Shown here: positions 1 through 11,432 of the stretch, piece by piece | How the letters are laid out: every line of letters starts with the position of its first letter | Position numbering within the stretch: the stretch's first letter is position 1 | Assembly: GCA_947095585.1 (NCBI GenBank) | Contig: OX352765.1 | Span: 79,721,375-79,785,374, forward strand | Direction: 5' to 3' | From: Nephrocerus scutellatus | Lineage: Eukaryota > Arthropoda > Insecta > Diptera > Pipunculidae | DNA: 64,000 nucleotides | Made by a program: the position numbers and the translations under genes | Notes under the pieces: generated by a model | Told to the model about the DNA's origin: nothing | Databases searched by the model: none | What the model saw: the letters and a program-made list of their open reading frames with translations, nothing else

Positions 1-607
1 TTTTTAAAATTTTGTATGGGTCCTTCCGACAACGGGGTCCGATAACTCCAAAATGGAAATGGTTGTTTATCGGAGTTACATGTGCATGTAAAATTTGAAG
101 AAAATCGTGCACTTTTTTACAAAATTTGTATGGGTGCCTCCCGATCCCGGGGCCCGGTCACTTCCAAAGCTTTACAAAAAGTGTTGTCCATCGGAGATAC
201 ACATTCGTATACAATTTGAAGAAAATCGGGAATTTTTTTTATATTAAATTTGTATGGTCATTCAAAAAATTTTACAAAAAGATACAGATATACAAGATAC
301 TTGAAGAAAATTGGGTTAAAATTTAAAAAAATTATATGAGCACCCCTCGGGCCTCAGGCCCCGATCACCCCATAAATTATACAAATAGGTTTGTCCATCA
401 GAGATGCACATGTGTTAAAAATTTGAAGAAAATCGGGTTAAAATTTAAAAAAGTTATATGGGCACCCTTCGGGGCTTTGGGCCTCAGAAAATCTGGTAAA
501 TTTTGTAATTTATTTGTATGGTATTTTTTAGAAAGGGTTGTCATGGGAAATACACTAATGTGTGCCAAGTTTGAATAAAATCGGGCTTTAGGAAGTGGGT
601 TAACAAT
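1..607 (-). repeat. Helitron-type minisatellite block (copy 1)
   Basis: About six degenerate units of roughly 85-125 bp follow each other, running off the left edge. Each unit has an ATTTGTATGGG-like start, a GC-rich core resembling CCCGGGGCCCG, a piece resembling AAAAAGTGTTGTCCATCGG, then AGATACACATGTG and TTTGAAGAAAATCGGG. The same unit occurs inverted in the more complete element at 7367-8227 and again at 2118-2319 and 61594-61922, so this is a dispersed element's internal repeat rather than a local satellite. The last unit ends in a GGAAGTGGGTTAAC-like stretch that also borders the arrays in the other copies. Open frames here are by-products of the repeat. Assignment to a Helitron is inferred from the 7.4-kb copy. 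Confidence 0.65.
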
Positions 608-819
608 TTTTTTTTATATTTATATTACGACTGAGTAAATTACATTTCATAATAAAGTATTTTGATTTGTCGGCGTAATCAAGTGATTATCCCTAGGGTA
701 TCGTAACTCCTCCTCAGATTTTTCGCCACAGTAAGTCTACTGACCTCCTGGTCCCGATAAGTCCAATGGTTTGGTTATTTGCAGTCTTCTTGTTGGTCTG
801 GTCGTCAGCATACAGCGTA

Positions 820-1290
820 TGTCCAGATTTTGGTTTTCAGAAAGGTAGATCGACGAAAGATGCAGTATTGCAGTTCGGTGCTCAAGTAATGTCAAACCTT
901 GATGGGGAAAAAATGTACAGCTGGGTTATTTATTGATAACACCAAAGCTTTTGATATGGTCAACCACAATATTCTGCTGAGAAAATTAGAAAAAGTGGTT
1001 TCGAACTATAGATTGGTTTAGATCTTACTTAAAAGATAGGTCGCAAAGAGTGAAGTTAGATGAGATTAGGAGCGACATAAAATTCTTCAATTTGGGTGTA
1101 CCACAAGGCTCTGTTGTGGGACCAATTTTGTTTCTAGTCTATATTAATTCACTCCTTGCACTTAATTTCAAAGGATCACCTACTAGTTTTGCGGATGATA
1201 TAGGGTTTTCTTATGATTTGAATAGTCCTTTGGATCTAGTTTCCGACATCAATTGGGATCTAAGTTTATTGAGAAGCTGGTTTTAATAGG
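820..1290 (+). pseudogene. LINE reverse transcriptase relic (CR1-group-like)
   Basis: Conceptual translation shows non-LTR reverse transcriptase blocks in order. FGFQKGRSTKDAVLQ lies near 826. TKAFDMVNHNILLRKLEK near 950 is the catalytic palm Asp block. The last piece, 1050-1286, is open and reads GVPQGSVVGPILFLVYINSL, then SFADD (FADD codons at 1188-1199) and LSLLRSWF. A stop or frame change separates the first part from the last. The domain order and the FADD box identify an RT of the CR1/Jockey superfamily; the exact clade is an inference. Thumb, endonuclease and 3' end are not seen, so this is an internal fragment. It is a different family from the CR1-like copies at 50.5 and 62 kb. Confidence 0.75.
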
Positions 1291-1497
1291 GTACCCCACT
1301 CATATCTAATATTTAATTATATATAAGCCATTTGAAATGGCGTTCAATACTATTTTTTTAAACTTAGTATACAGAATGTCGCGAATATTTCTTTATTTTA
1401 TACTTATTAGTAATTTATATTTTAAGATTGTGAATTTTAAGAAAATGAAGAAATAATAAAGAATTCTAATTAAAAAAAAAAACGAATTCTAAATTTT

Positions 1498-1960
1498 CAT
1501 GCTGGTGCAGACGTTGTAGGTGTTTTGTTGCATTATGCTTAATTTCATCCGCGACAAGCTCGATCTTTAGATCTCGATGAAGGTTGTCGTTTCGTATGTA
1601 CCACGGTGCACGGTTCTTCTCTATTCTTTTTTATGTGTTCTTTCCATCTAAGTTTAACATCTAATATCATGCTAAGATATTTAGCAGTAGTATTCGCATG
1701 CGGTACTACCATCGAGTTTATCATTATTGGTATATTAGTATAACTTTTAGATTTGTTAAGTTCACTTGGATTGATTTAGCTTCATTTAATTTAATTCGCC
1801 ATTTCTTTGTCCAATTACATATCAGGTTAGTAGCCTTCTGTAATTTACTAGTGGAGTCATTGATATTTTTTGCTGTTGCAAGTATTGCGGTGTTAACAAT
1901 TGATCATAATATTTGGTGTGTCCGCCAGCAAGCAAGCCAGTTAACAGAGGAAATTAAAAT
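1498..1960 (-). pseudogene. Jockey-clade LINE fragment, RT thumb region
   Basis: On the minus strand the translation gives NTAILAT (a worn ADDTAILAT active-site box), then KATNLICNWTKKWRIKLNEA, then after a frameshift AKYLSMILDVKLRWKEH, and finally PWYIRNDNLHRDLKIELVAD and KHLQRLHQHEN. These are signature blocks of Drosophila Jockey-type ORF2 in the right order. The segment between WKEHIKK and PWYIRN is deleted. The plus-strand frame over 1698-2033 is its shadow. No poly(A) tail is visible. A non-functional remnant. Confidence 0.8.
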
Positions 1961-2117
1961 TCTAATTTTTCATGTAAATTCTCTAATAACTAAAAGTATA
2001 CTGAACCCAACAACAAAACAACATAAATCTTAAAGCAACCAGCGCTGCTTATAGCGCACAGCGCACAACGCAAACAGAACACAGTCATTATAGTATGAAA
2101 TGATCTGATGCCGCTAT

Positions 2118-2319
2118 ATGGATAAAAAAATTTGTATGGGAGCCCCCCCGACTCCGTGGCCCGATTACAATCAAATTTTAATAAAAAGTTATGTCACCGG
2201 AAATATACATGTGCGCGAAATTTGAATAAAATCGGGCTCTAGGAAGTGTGTTAAAAACTGATCACAAGATTCTGCCAACCAACCAGCCAGCCACGGGCAC
2301 CCGAAGTTAATATAGAGAA
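2118..2319 (-). mobile_element. Helitron-like element, 5' end fragment (copy 2)
   Basis: Read on the minus strand it begins ATTCTCTATATTAACTT (from 2320 down), followed by a TGGC/TGGT tetranucleotide run, a conserved block AGAATCTTGTGATCAG then TTTTTAACACACTTCC, and one minisatellite unit. The same order is found at 7366-7500, where the tetranucleotide is TGTT. A 5' terminus starting TC, a tetranucleotide microsatellite and tandem units are the architecture of Drosophila DINE-1-type Helitrons. This copy stops inside the first unit at about 2118 and has no 3' end. Confidence 0.6.
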
Positions 2320-3724
2320 TATAATAACATTTACAACTTTCATCCTTATATCTCATTTCAATGTTGATGCTTTGAAAAATGTGCCTACATTAACCCCGAA
2401 ATTTAGGGGTTCATTTTAAAGAAATTTTTTGGTCAGTTTTTTTTAGAATAAATGGATGAACCCTCTTACCCTATCGCATTGCATCAAAATGTAAAAATTT
2501 CAATTTTCACTATATCGCACGTGCCACACCCACACCCTCCCACCATTATGTTTGTTATCCCTTAAAACGTTGAAAAAAGTTCAATTTTATAAGAAAATCC
2601 GTAAAAATTGTAAGCAAAAGCAATCCATCACTTGGACGACATCGGAAGGGTCATTTTATCTGTATTTTTTTCTTTACTTCTCAGTCGTGCAGAGCTGCTG
2701 TCAAAAGCTTACGCTTTTAGTTAATTAAGATTAATTTTAAATTTCCTCATCGCCTAAGGGAGTTTTTTTTGTGAAAAAAGAAACCAAGACAAGGCAGGCA
2801 ACATTATAGGTCGCACACTCAGGGAATTGACAGCTCGTAGATACTTTGTTTTGATGTTCTCGGATCGTTCCCCCCCACCCCTCTAAAAAACGCCATTCCT
2901 TTAGCAGATGTAAATTTATACAAATGATACGGGGTGCAATGTGATTCCTCCGTTGGGTTTACGACGACTTTGAGCGAGAAGTTAACGCGAAATGAAAAAC
3001 AAAACTGAATTAACCCCAAAAGGATATTAGGGAATTATTTTGAAAGGAAATCAAGGACATTGTCACTTTGTCGCTTTGTGTCTAAGTTAGAATTCATTTA
3101 TATGCATCCAACAGGGATAGATAGCAGTCACCACTGCCAGCGGGTAGAACAAAAGGACATTAAAACGATTAGGAATAATGATCTCAGAGGCGTTTTTTTT
3201 TTCTTGCTCTAATATAGGACGGTATTTTCTTAACTGAACTGCACACAAGATTTAAGGTTTTTTAGGAGCCAATACGCAAATACCAAATGAGTACATTTTT
3301 GTTTTCTTCGTAATGTCCCTAAGACAAGAGGACATACGGTATAAGATAATTAAATAATAAGAAATAGTTATTTTTTAACTAAGAAGTCTCCGCAATTCTG
3401 CTGGAATGTAACATATTAATGGAAGCAAATGAGTCTATTGATACTAGAGAAGCCCTAGCATTGCGTTGCACCTGGGAGTTAATAAATGAGAAGAGCAATT
3501 TTATGAGTAAGTAAATGGTCAGATAAGTTAGGAATTTAAAGATCAACCAATGACCCATGACCAAACTAGGCATACTGCCGCCTCCAAGCATACACGAAGT
3601 TAGCAGAGTGATAATTCGTTTTTAAAAAGAATAAGCCTGGGGATCAGATGGTAATCCAGGTGGAAGTAACAAGCCGGGAGACTGAAAAAGAGGCATCCTT
3701 TATCCCACAAAAAAGAAAGGAAGT
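2320..3724. other. No gene seen
   Basis: AT-rich sequence without recognisable coding domains or repeats. Short open frames at 2819-3019 and 3379-3591 (both minus) resemble nothing I know and have no supporting context. Confidence 0.5.
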
Positions 3725-5060
3725 TTTTTATTTTATAATTTGCGCACGAGCAAAGGGGTTCGCACCCTTGTAATGCTCGGCTTAATGCTTGGCACAGCGT
3801 TGGCGTTAAGAAAACAGGAGGAGAAAAAAGAAGATGTCTATGGATATTGGCATTGGATTTAAGATTCTCTTAGACTACAGGAGACAGTATTGCGTTTGGA
3901 AGCGTTAAATTATACCCTCTCGTTTTCTCACCATTTTAATATGCTGTCCAGGTCAGAATTTAACATGCTTAACTTACGTAGTTGTCGAGTTACACATGAG
4001 AAGTAGTGGAGGGAAGTTCCTCAAACTTATGTGAGAAGCTGAGAGTGCCGTCTCTAGCGAAAGAGTGAACTGGATTAGAAGTAATGGACAACGTTAATAA
4101 AAATCAGAAAGAGTATCGGTGAAAAAACAGAGCCCTGGGGAACGCCAGCATTTACGTTATGTACCCTCGACCTGAAACCGCTTTCACCAAATTGATGCAA
4201 ATACAGGTTCCTCTGTTCGATGTGATATACCCTCAAATCACCAGTAGAACGTTTCCCACGAAATCCGTACTACCGGTCACTAAGGTTTTCATTGGTTTCA
4301 AGATATTGCTTGAGCTGAAAATTGATCAGCGTTTCCATGACCCTGGAGAGAGTAGATGTAAGTGCTATAGGTCGGTACAAAGAAGGTGACGTCGGCTCGC
4401 CCTTTTTGGGTATGGGCTAGACAAAGGCTGTTTTCCAACTTCTCGGGAAGAGTCCAAAAGAATAGTATAGATGGAAAAGCTTACGCAATGGTAATGCCAG
4501 CTTGGAAGAACACCTCTTCAGAACTTATGGGGAAATACCATCTGGCCCAGCCAGCGGATTTCTGAAGAGATCGTTTAGAACTTGAGCAACTGCACGAGTA
4601 CGAATGAATATCTGTCCCATAGAGTGTTCAATACTCTGAAGTGCAGGCGACCGCAATGCACCATCTGGAAGCGTAGAGCTAGCTGCAAAATTCGCAGCAA
4701 ACAGATTGGACTTGTCCATAGAGCTGACAACTGGAACAAATTAGTGTTTGAATTGACGACGAGGCTGTATTTTTGAATCTTTTTACGAATGACCAAAAAT
4801 GTTTTCTATCTTTGGCACATTGTAGTATTTTTTGTCTCAATTTTTGGTCATAGGCGAATTTAGAAGTCTTAGAAGTCTCTTTACAGCTCGAGTCATACTC
4901 AGCGAATATCTCAACACACCTTTCTTCGGCTGTTCTCTGGCCAGAATGGCGAAGCCACCCTGAATTGTGTACATTGAAATAACCCGCTATAACGATTTCA
5001 GTGTTATCATCTACTGTGACAAATCTTCCAATTGAATCAGACATAATCTAAAGCACAATA
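3725..5060 (-). mobile_element. CR1/Jockey-like LINE, copy A (degenerate)
   Basis: Minus-strand translation runs through endonuclease to 3' end with internal deletions. IVIAGYFNVHNSGWLRHSG (4880-5000) is the endonuclease GDFN region with D changed to Y. Then come WSFVKRFKNTASSSI, DKSNLFAANFAASSTLPDG, NPLAGPDGIS and SWKTAFV. Next is YGFRGKRSTGDLRVY near 4240, then a jump to NAGVPQGSVFSPILF near 4150, so the central palm is lost. The copy then jumps from the thumb to the last residues HRHLLFSPP and the short 3' tail with CAAATTATAAAA ending near 3725. The same tail closes copy B at 51.85 kb and the scrap at 41.2 kb. Endonuclease-like sequence may extend above 5060, too decayed to call. Confidence 0.75.
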
Positions 5061-5702
5061 TTGGTAAGATCAGAGGTGTCCCTGGTGTTACAATCCTTGG
5101 TAAATCAGTAGAATCTCCTCATGTTACCGGTACAATTATGTGTTCGGCGAGTAGTTGCGCATCATACAACCAGTTGCCGTCATCCCTTTAATCGGCATGG
5201 GTGTAAGATAGGCTCAGCTTTTACGAATGAGTTAATATTGGTACATTAAATGATGGTCGGCTATTGTGGTAAAAATTCACGTCTTAAGAAGGCCGTTATG
5301 CCCTCGTTGGCGATGGTCACGAAAATCCAAAGACTGTTCTGTGGGTATTTACTTGGGCGTACACAGCGAAAAGATTTGGTCTCAGCCCACGTATGTTGCT
5401 AAGATCCACTCTGAAATCACAACGTGCAGCATTTTTTTGGCAATTGGATCTACGGTGGCACCGCGATATCGACATCGTGAAGATAATTTAGCTTGGTAGA
5501 GGCTCCGTTGGACAGGTCACCTAACATATCGTATGAGCCTCATATCTTGGAAAATGCTTAGCGGTAGAACTTATGGGACATGACGTCGATCTTGGTTGTG
5601 GAGCCAAATTTGATGAAGTCGATTATTGGGAGCCTTTCAAAAATTTAAATGTGTCAGATTCTAAAAGAAAATATAAAAGCTCTTTTAACGCTCTTTTTGT
5701 GG
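5061..5702. other. No gene seen; possible decayed LINE 5' part
   Basis: No reading frame here can be assigned. The minus strand may continue the endonuclease of copy A, but stops are dense. Near 5585-5620 a minus-strand motif GGCTCCACAACCAAG resembles the tail motif noted at 54.0 and 61.4 kb. Confidence 0.35.
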
Positions 5703-6496
5703 GGCGACCTGGCTCTAGTGGTTAGTGCGTTAGTCTTCTAGGCAGGAGATTACATGTTCGAATTCAAGAAACACTAGAAACATTTCCGGCAGTCCCACCT
5801 CTCGCGAATGTCTGAAAAACGCCTGAAAGTAATAACTTGTCACGGTTAGTTTCTCAATTCGGCCTTCGGATATGGCATTAAAGCGTAGGTCACTTCCATA
5901 AGTGTAATATAAGAGGCAGTCCCACCTCTCGCAAATGTCTGAAAAACGCCTCAAAAGTAATAACTTGTCACGGTTAGTTTCTCAATTCGGCCTTCGGATA
6001 TGGCATTAAAGCGTAGGTCACTTCCATAAGTGTAATATAAGAGGCAGTCCCACCTCTCGCGAATGTCTGAAAAACGCCTGAAAGTAATAACTTGTCACGG
6101 TTAGTTTCTCAATTCGGCCTTCGGATATGGCATTAAAGCGTAGGTCACTTCTATAAGTGTAATATAAGAGGCAGTCCCACCTCTCGCGAATGTCTGAAAA
6201 ACGCCTCAAAAGTAATAACTTGTCACGGTTAGTTTCTCAATTCGGCCTTCGGATATGGCATTAAAGCGTAGGTCACTTCCATAAGTGTAATATAAGAGGC
6301 AGTCCCACCTCTCGCGAATGTCTGAAAAACGCCTGAAAGTAATAACTTGTCACGGTTAGTTTCTCAATTCGGCCTTCGGATATGGCATTAAAGCGTAGGT
6401 CACTTCCATAAGTGTAATATTAGAGGTACAACTGTCATATTTCTTGGTCGTGGGGAGCCTTTGACCACATCGGTCTGTTGCGCCAAATATAATAAC
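5703..6496 (+). mobile_element. tRNA-derived SINE with internally amplified body
   Basis: The head at 5703-5787 has a pol III A box (TGGCTCTAGTGGTTAGTGC, 5710-5728) and B box (ATGTTCGAATTC, 5754-5765) at tRNA spacing, followed by the AAGAAACACTAGAAACATTT linker seen in the other SINE copies. The body, containing CCACCTCTCGCGAATG and TAACTTGTCACGG, is present five times instead of once (5788-6425). The common 3' end, matching the GGTCGCGAG...GGACCGCAACGGTCTG block of the 63.2-kb copy, follows once at about 6443-6496. An ordinary copy is about 265-290 bp; this one is near 790 bp. SINEs code for nothing and depend on a LINE for movement. Two near-identical minus-strand frames in the array are by-products. 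Confidence 0.8.
5788..6425 (+). repeat. Tandem array of SINE body, 5 x 127/128 bp
   Basis: Units start at 5788, 5915, 6043, 6170 and 6298, so lengths alternate 127, 128, 127, 128. Units 1, 3 and 5 carry CGCCTGAAAG, whereas 2 and 4 carry CGCCTCAAAAG. The array is therefore built from ~255-bp dimers, a small higher-order repeat. Units are almost identical (unit 2 has GCAAATG for GCGAATG, one unit has TTCTATAAG for TTCCATAAG), so amplification is recent compared with the decay of the surrounding LINEs. Confidence 0.95.
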
Positions 6497-7366
6497 CATT
6501 TCCACTCTGTATCACTGAGTCCCTTGGCAGACTCCACAGAAGTATTAAGAGCTATGCAAATAAATTTTTTACCGTTAATCACTCATTAAAAAGAAAACCA
6601 GAGGCCAGCAACCGGATATTCATGGATAAAATGACACCTAATTCCTAATTGAAGTAGAATGATGCTTGTGTTTGTGCTTCGTCACGGAACTGTTAATGTC
6701 AGTTCTCAGATTGTATAGTAACACACAAAATTTTGGACTTTTTCTTACTCTATCGTCGTCCAAGATAAAAAAAGACATCTTTTATGAAATCGGCGAACCA
6801 GTTTGTTTTAATCGACACACGCTCAAGGGTTTTCATTTTTACAACACTTGCTACAGCACCAGCTTTACAAGAATTAAGAAGAGGAAAAGACGGGATGTCT
6901 ATGCAAATGCCTCTTAAATGTCTCTGCAATTTTCGAAAGGAAACAGGAGATAACATTAAGCAACGGAAATGAGGAACGATAAATCGTATTTGGGTTAGGC
7001 CGTTTCTGGCATTAATTTTTTTTTTCAATACTTCTTCTTAACTCCAAACTTTATTTCTCTTACAGACATTCTGCCAACAAATTAAAAACAATTTGGCGGT
7101 CTGTGGTTTACCCTAAAAGCGAATTAATTTATCTCAATCCTTGAGTCAAGAATATCATAATGGAGGGTCAAAGAGTGTTGGACAAGAGTTATTTGTTAAT
7201 TTTTGACATTTTGTGTGCTTACCTATATTTTTCAGTCCAAATTATACGCCTGAGCAACACCCTGACTTTAAACACTAGGAGGATTAGTAGCACGAACAAA
7301 TTTAAATCAGTTCTTCTTTCACATTTAGCCACCGAAGAATGTTTATTTTTTTATCTTATTTTAAAT
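6497..7366. other. No gene seen
   Basis: AT-rich sequence with overlapping short frames on both strands around 6660-7030, none showing a known domain. Nothing supportable. Confidence 0.5.
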
Positions 7367-8227
7367 TCTCTATATTAACTTGACCCATGTGTTTGTTTGT
7401 TTGTTTGTCGGGGAATTTTGCGATCAATTTCTAACCCACTTCCCAAAGTCCGATTTCATTGAAACTTTGCACACATGCGTATCTCCGATGACAACACTTT
7501 CTATTATCTAATTTGGGCCTCAGGCTCGGGGGTCTCCCATACATATATCATACAAAATTTAACCTATTTTCTTAAAATTTTATATACATTTGTATCTCAG
7601 ATGGATGGTCTTGGAGACCCCGGGCCCCGAAGTCATGAGGCCCAACACATTTTTTTTTAAATTAACCCGATTTCCTTCAAATTTTATGTACATGTGTATC
7701 TCCGACGGATAACAATTTTTGTTAAATTTTAAGACACCCCGGGTCCCCAGGGTAGTGAGGACCTATACAAATTTTTTAAAAAAAAATTAACCCGATTTTC
7801 TTCAAGTGTATATCCGATGGACAACACTTTATGTTAACTTTTGGGAGAGCCCTGGCCCCGGAGTCGTGGGTCCCCATACAAAGTTTTTTAAAACCATTAA
7901 CTCGATTTCCTTAAAATTTTATATGCATGTGTATCTTCGATAAACAACACTTTTTGTAAAAATTTTGGACACCCCGGGGTCGTGAGGCCTTATACATTTT
8001 TTTTTAAATTAACCCGATTTTCTTCAAATCTTATATACATGTGTATTTCCGATGTACAACACGTTTTGTATAAATTTTGGAGAACCCGGGCTCCGAGGTC
8101 GTGGGGCAGCATACACATTTTTTAAAAAATTAACCAGGTCAGTGGGTGTGGCGTCAGTGGGCGGATATTAGCTTGGGTGGGGGTCAGTGGGATGGGACAG
8201 CCGGGAAACGCCGGGTATTTCCTCTAG
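7367..8227 (+). mobile_element. DINE-1-like nonautonomous Helitron (best copy)
   Basis: The 5' end reads TCTCTATATTAACTT (7367 on), matching the 5' end of the inverted copy at 2319. A (TGTT)n run at about 7389-7408 follows, then the block GGGGAATTTTGCGATCAATT and TCTAACCCACTTCC. About six minisatellite units of roughly 100-120 bp fill 7440-8130. The right end is GC-rich, with CAGTGGG repeats, then GGAAACGCCGGGTATTTCC, in which GGAAA and TTTCC can pair as a short hairpin, and ends CTAG at 8224-8227 followed by T. A 5' TC, a 3' hairpin plus CTRR and insertion next to T fit Helitrons; microsatellite plus minisatellite fits the DINE-1 group. No Rep/helicase is present. Confidence 0.6.
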
Positions 8228-8289
8228 TTAATACTATTTTAATTATTTTAATTATACGTGAAGAAAAAACTCTGTACCCCTTTTAAAGC

Positions 8290-8936
8290 ATATTGTACGC
8301 ACAGAGGAATATGCGATTTGGCATAGTTAAAGTGTATATAGAGAAGGAGTGCAGAAAGCTAAACATTAAATATAAGCTTTGTAATGTCGTCGATTTTGGT
8401 GGAAAACTCATATTTTCAGACGAAGTGCATTTCGATCTTGAGGGCTATGTAAACAAGCAGAACTGCCAGATTTAGGTCTTTGAACAGACACACGTAATCG
8501 TAGAGAAGCCAATGCATCTACCAAGAGTGACAGTTTTTTTGGGATTTTAGAGTGGTGGCCAACTTTTCTTTGAAAACGCTGTTAAAAACGCCGATACCGT
8601 CAATGGCGAACATTACAGAGCCAGCTGTCCAAATTTTTATGGCCTCAAATCGACGCCATGAGTGTGAACGACCTTTGGTTTCAAAAAATTCAACAAGATG
8701 TCGCCATACAAGCCGACTGACAATCGATCTCTTGCTCGCCAAATTTGGCAACCGAATAATCAGCCGTTTTGGAGATGTCAAATGGCCTGAGCGGAACTGC
8801 GATTTGATGCCGATGGACTTTTTTCTATGGGGCGCTGTTAAGGATATATATTATGCGGATAATTCAGAAAGAATTCCAGCTTTAAAACACAACATTACGA
8901 CTGTTGTTCGCCGAAATGATCGAAAAAATTCTTGAA
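8290..8936 (+). pseudogene. Mariner-like transposase relic (copy 1)
   Basis: Pieces of a Tc1/mariner-superfamily DDE transposase in several frames. GGKLIFSDEVHF (first catalytic Asp codon at 8419-8421) leads into GYVNKQNCQI, then VTVFLGF and VNGEHYRA. A slipped version of the WFQQDGATCHTA second-Asp block lies near 8670-8700, and CDLMPMDFFLWGAVKDIYY near 8800-8850 carries the third acidic position. Stops at 8473 and later and two or more frameshifts break it. The N-terminal DNA-binding half and terminal inverted repeats are not identified here. It belongs with the minus-strand relic at 28740-29440 and the deleted copy at 24611-25192. Confidence 0.8.
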
Positions 8937-8939
8937 AAC

Positions 8940-11432
8940 CCATGAACATAACTGAAAACATTATCATTTGATGATGGCACAGATTGATGGATCTATGTTG
9001 CTCCCATGGGCTTCTCTAAAAAGCTCAGTTGGGTCCTCTAGCCCTGCTTCAATCTGGTGCATTGTCTTTAGTGCACGGCCTTTCTCTAATGAAGTGTCAT
9101 TACCCTATTATCTTAACTGGGTGTTGTACACAATATTTTTACTTTCAGTTAGTTTGATGAGTTTGTAATTGCACTTTCCTGCATATTCGCCATTTCCAAT
9201 TCTCACTACCTGATTACTAAGATGGGTCTTATCGACCTAAATAATAAAAACATAAAATAACATAAATACTAACCTTAGTCTAAACTCTAAAAGAAGGAAA
9301 AACTTTTTAAAACCAGTGTTGTTTATTCTCAGATACACAAAATTATACTAAAAAATATTCTATGGAGCAGAAAAATATGCAAAGTGGAATACATATCGAT
9401 AAAAAGATTGTTACATCTGTACAATTTTATTTTTTGAAAAGCTATATTATTTGGGGCTGATTAGACACATAGATTAGCAATGCAGGGTTAAGTATACTTT
9501 TAAGCATACATTGAAAGAGGAAAGTTCTCTTTTCCAAATTTTTTCTGAATCTGAATTGCATTTCAAGATAATGCAGCTAATGCTAGTATGACTGTACGTC
9601 AATATATCTGTTGTTGATTCCTCAATATATTAATTTACTGATTCGCAGTAATATTACATCAGTAAGAAAATCCGATAGAATACGACTCAAAACTCACAAC
9701 AAGTTTACAACTTAACAGATGACAATGGTTCCCCTATCCATTTTCTGAGAAGGTAATTGGGGTTTAACCCCTTACCTATTGCTACTAGCAAGTAAAAATT
9801 CCGAACGAATTGCTTTAATATTGAAAGTTTTACAAATACTCGTTTCAAATAAAATGTTAACTCTGTCAACAAAGATCTTAACACTCACTCCCAGCACGTG
9901 AGCACTTCAAATTTGATTGCAGTTCATTTGTATTTAAATCAAGTTATCCCTTGGGAACCAATCATCTTATGCGCATCTACATGTTGTGTGAGGTTTTGTG
10001 AATTAATTAATAGAAGTAATCCAAAATTAAGCGCCGCTTTGTTGTTTTATTTTTGTTAACACATTTGCCTATTCTATCGAATTAATAGATATTTCCGCCG
10101 TTGTACAATGCGTCCCCAGCCGACAGTCATCCTGTCATTAAATTCTTTCTCCTAACATATGCTATATTCAAACATAATCAACTTCTCTCCAATAGACAGT
10201 ATCCTTGGTAGTGTAAGCGAGCGAGCGAACGTTGCATACGACCATAAAACATTTCCGAATTTTGAAACTCCAAAAAAGTAATTAAAATTCCATGATGCAT
10301 TTATTCGACTTAGGAGTGCTCAGTGCCTATTCCTAGTCTAGTATGTTATGCATACGCAAACGCGTCGTCATAAACTCTGGTACATCCACGCACTATCTTC
10401 CCTTACCCGCACTGTACGCATCTTTATGCCACATGGCGAACGAAATTCTGTGCTGCCACACGTTCGCTCTCTTAGATATCGTTAGCCGACGGACTGACTG
10501 TCATCGCATCGCATGCCATCTGCTGCCGATACGCCGGTTGCCTTTTCCTCTTTAAATATCTTGCTGTGTCTATAGGAACTACGCCCAACTAGCCGACTCG
10601 TACCAGTGCATTCAATCGATAAGGACACTACATGCAGGCACATGCACCAGGAGTTGCAGCAACTACCCACTATAATCTAATTTTGGAGACACATTTGGAA
10701 ATGTGATGAAAAGTCACTGGGGATATGGAAGTGTGTCTTAGTTGTAGCGACTTCCTTAACGCACGGATGTACTGGAGTACAAACACAGTATATTCAGCAA
10801 ATAAATATGAGAACCTTTTCCACTGATGCATTATTAACATGCGTCTGTGTGAGTACATGTTTACTTGCAGATATTAAGTAAACAAACAAACAAACAAACA
10901 TGCGAGATAAGTTGTCAAAGTAAACAAAATAAATAAATAAATTGGTAATGGAATTAATTATTAGAGCATCGTCCTTTGTAGATGAATTCATAGTGGAATA
11001 AAATTTAGATGTCCTTGGGTAATAATATATGGCCATACACATTGAAGGTCAATTAAGTTTTATTAGCTTACACTTTATACTATCAGATAGAAAATTTAAT
11101 TTGATTATTGTATTGATTTAGTGTTCAGAAGAATGCTTTACAGATGGTCAAGGGGGTGGGAAGAAATTCGGGTTTTCTTAAGTTTCTTTCAATTACATTG
11201 ATAGATATTATCTTTGTTAATTCTTGGCATACACCGTTGTAAAAGTGAGACATAGAATTTAACTGAATAAACCACAAATATTTTTAAGGAGAGTAAAGTC
11301 AAAGTTAACTACTTGTCCCCAAAATCACTGGAAAATATCGCTAAAAATAATTTAAAATATTTTTTTCTAAACAAAATGCAAATTAAAAAAAATATATATA
11401 TAAGAATAAATATAAAAATATATATATATATA
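8940..11432. other. No gene seen; AT-rich with short microsatellites
   Basis: No recognisable domains. Visible simple repeats are an (AACA)n run near 10882-10902, AAATAAATAAAT near 10930, and (TA)n at 11390-11432. Around 10205-10225 there is a GAGCGAGCGAAC stretch of the sort seen near fly promoters, but no start region or coding exon can be tied to it. Confidence 0.45.

Noticed and set aside
126..578. Two small plus-strand frames at the left edge
   Set aside because: They lie entirely within the Helitron minisatellite units and repeat the same translated text.
5788..6425. Regularly repeated units resembling a CRISPR array
   Set aside because: Units are 127/128 bp and nearly identical throughout, with no short-repeat/unique-spacer structure and no cas genes; they are the amplified SINE body in a eukaryotic genome.
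10200..10230. GAGCGAGCGAAC stretch as a promoter
   Set aside because: No TATA/initiator/downstream element at consistent spacing and no coding exon nearby.
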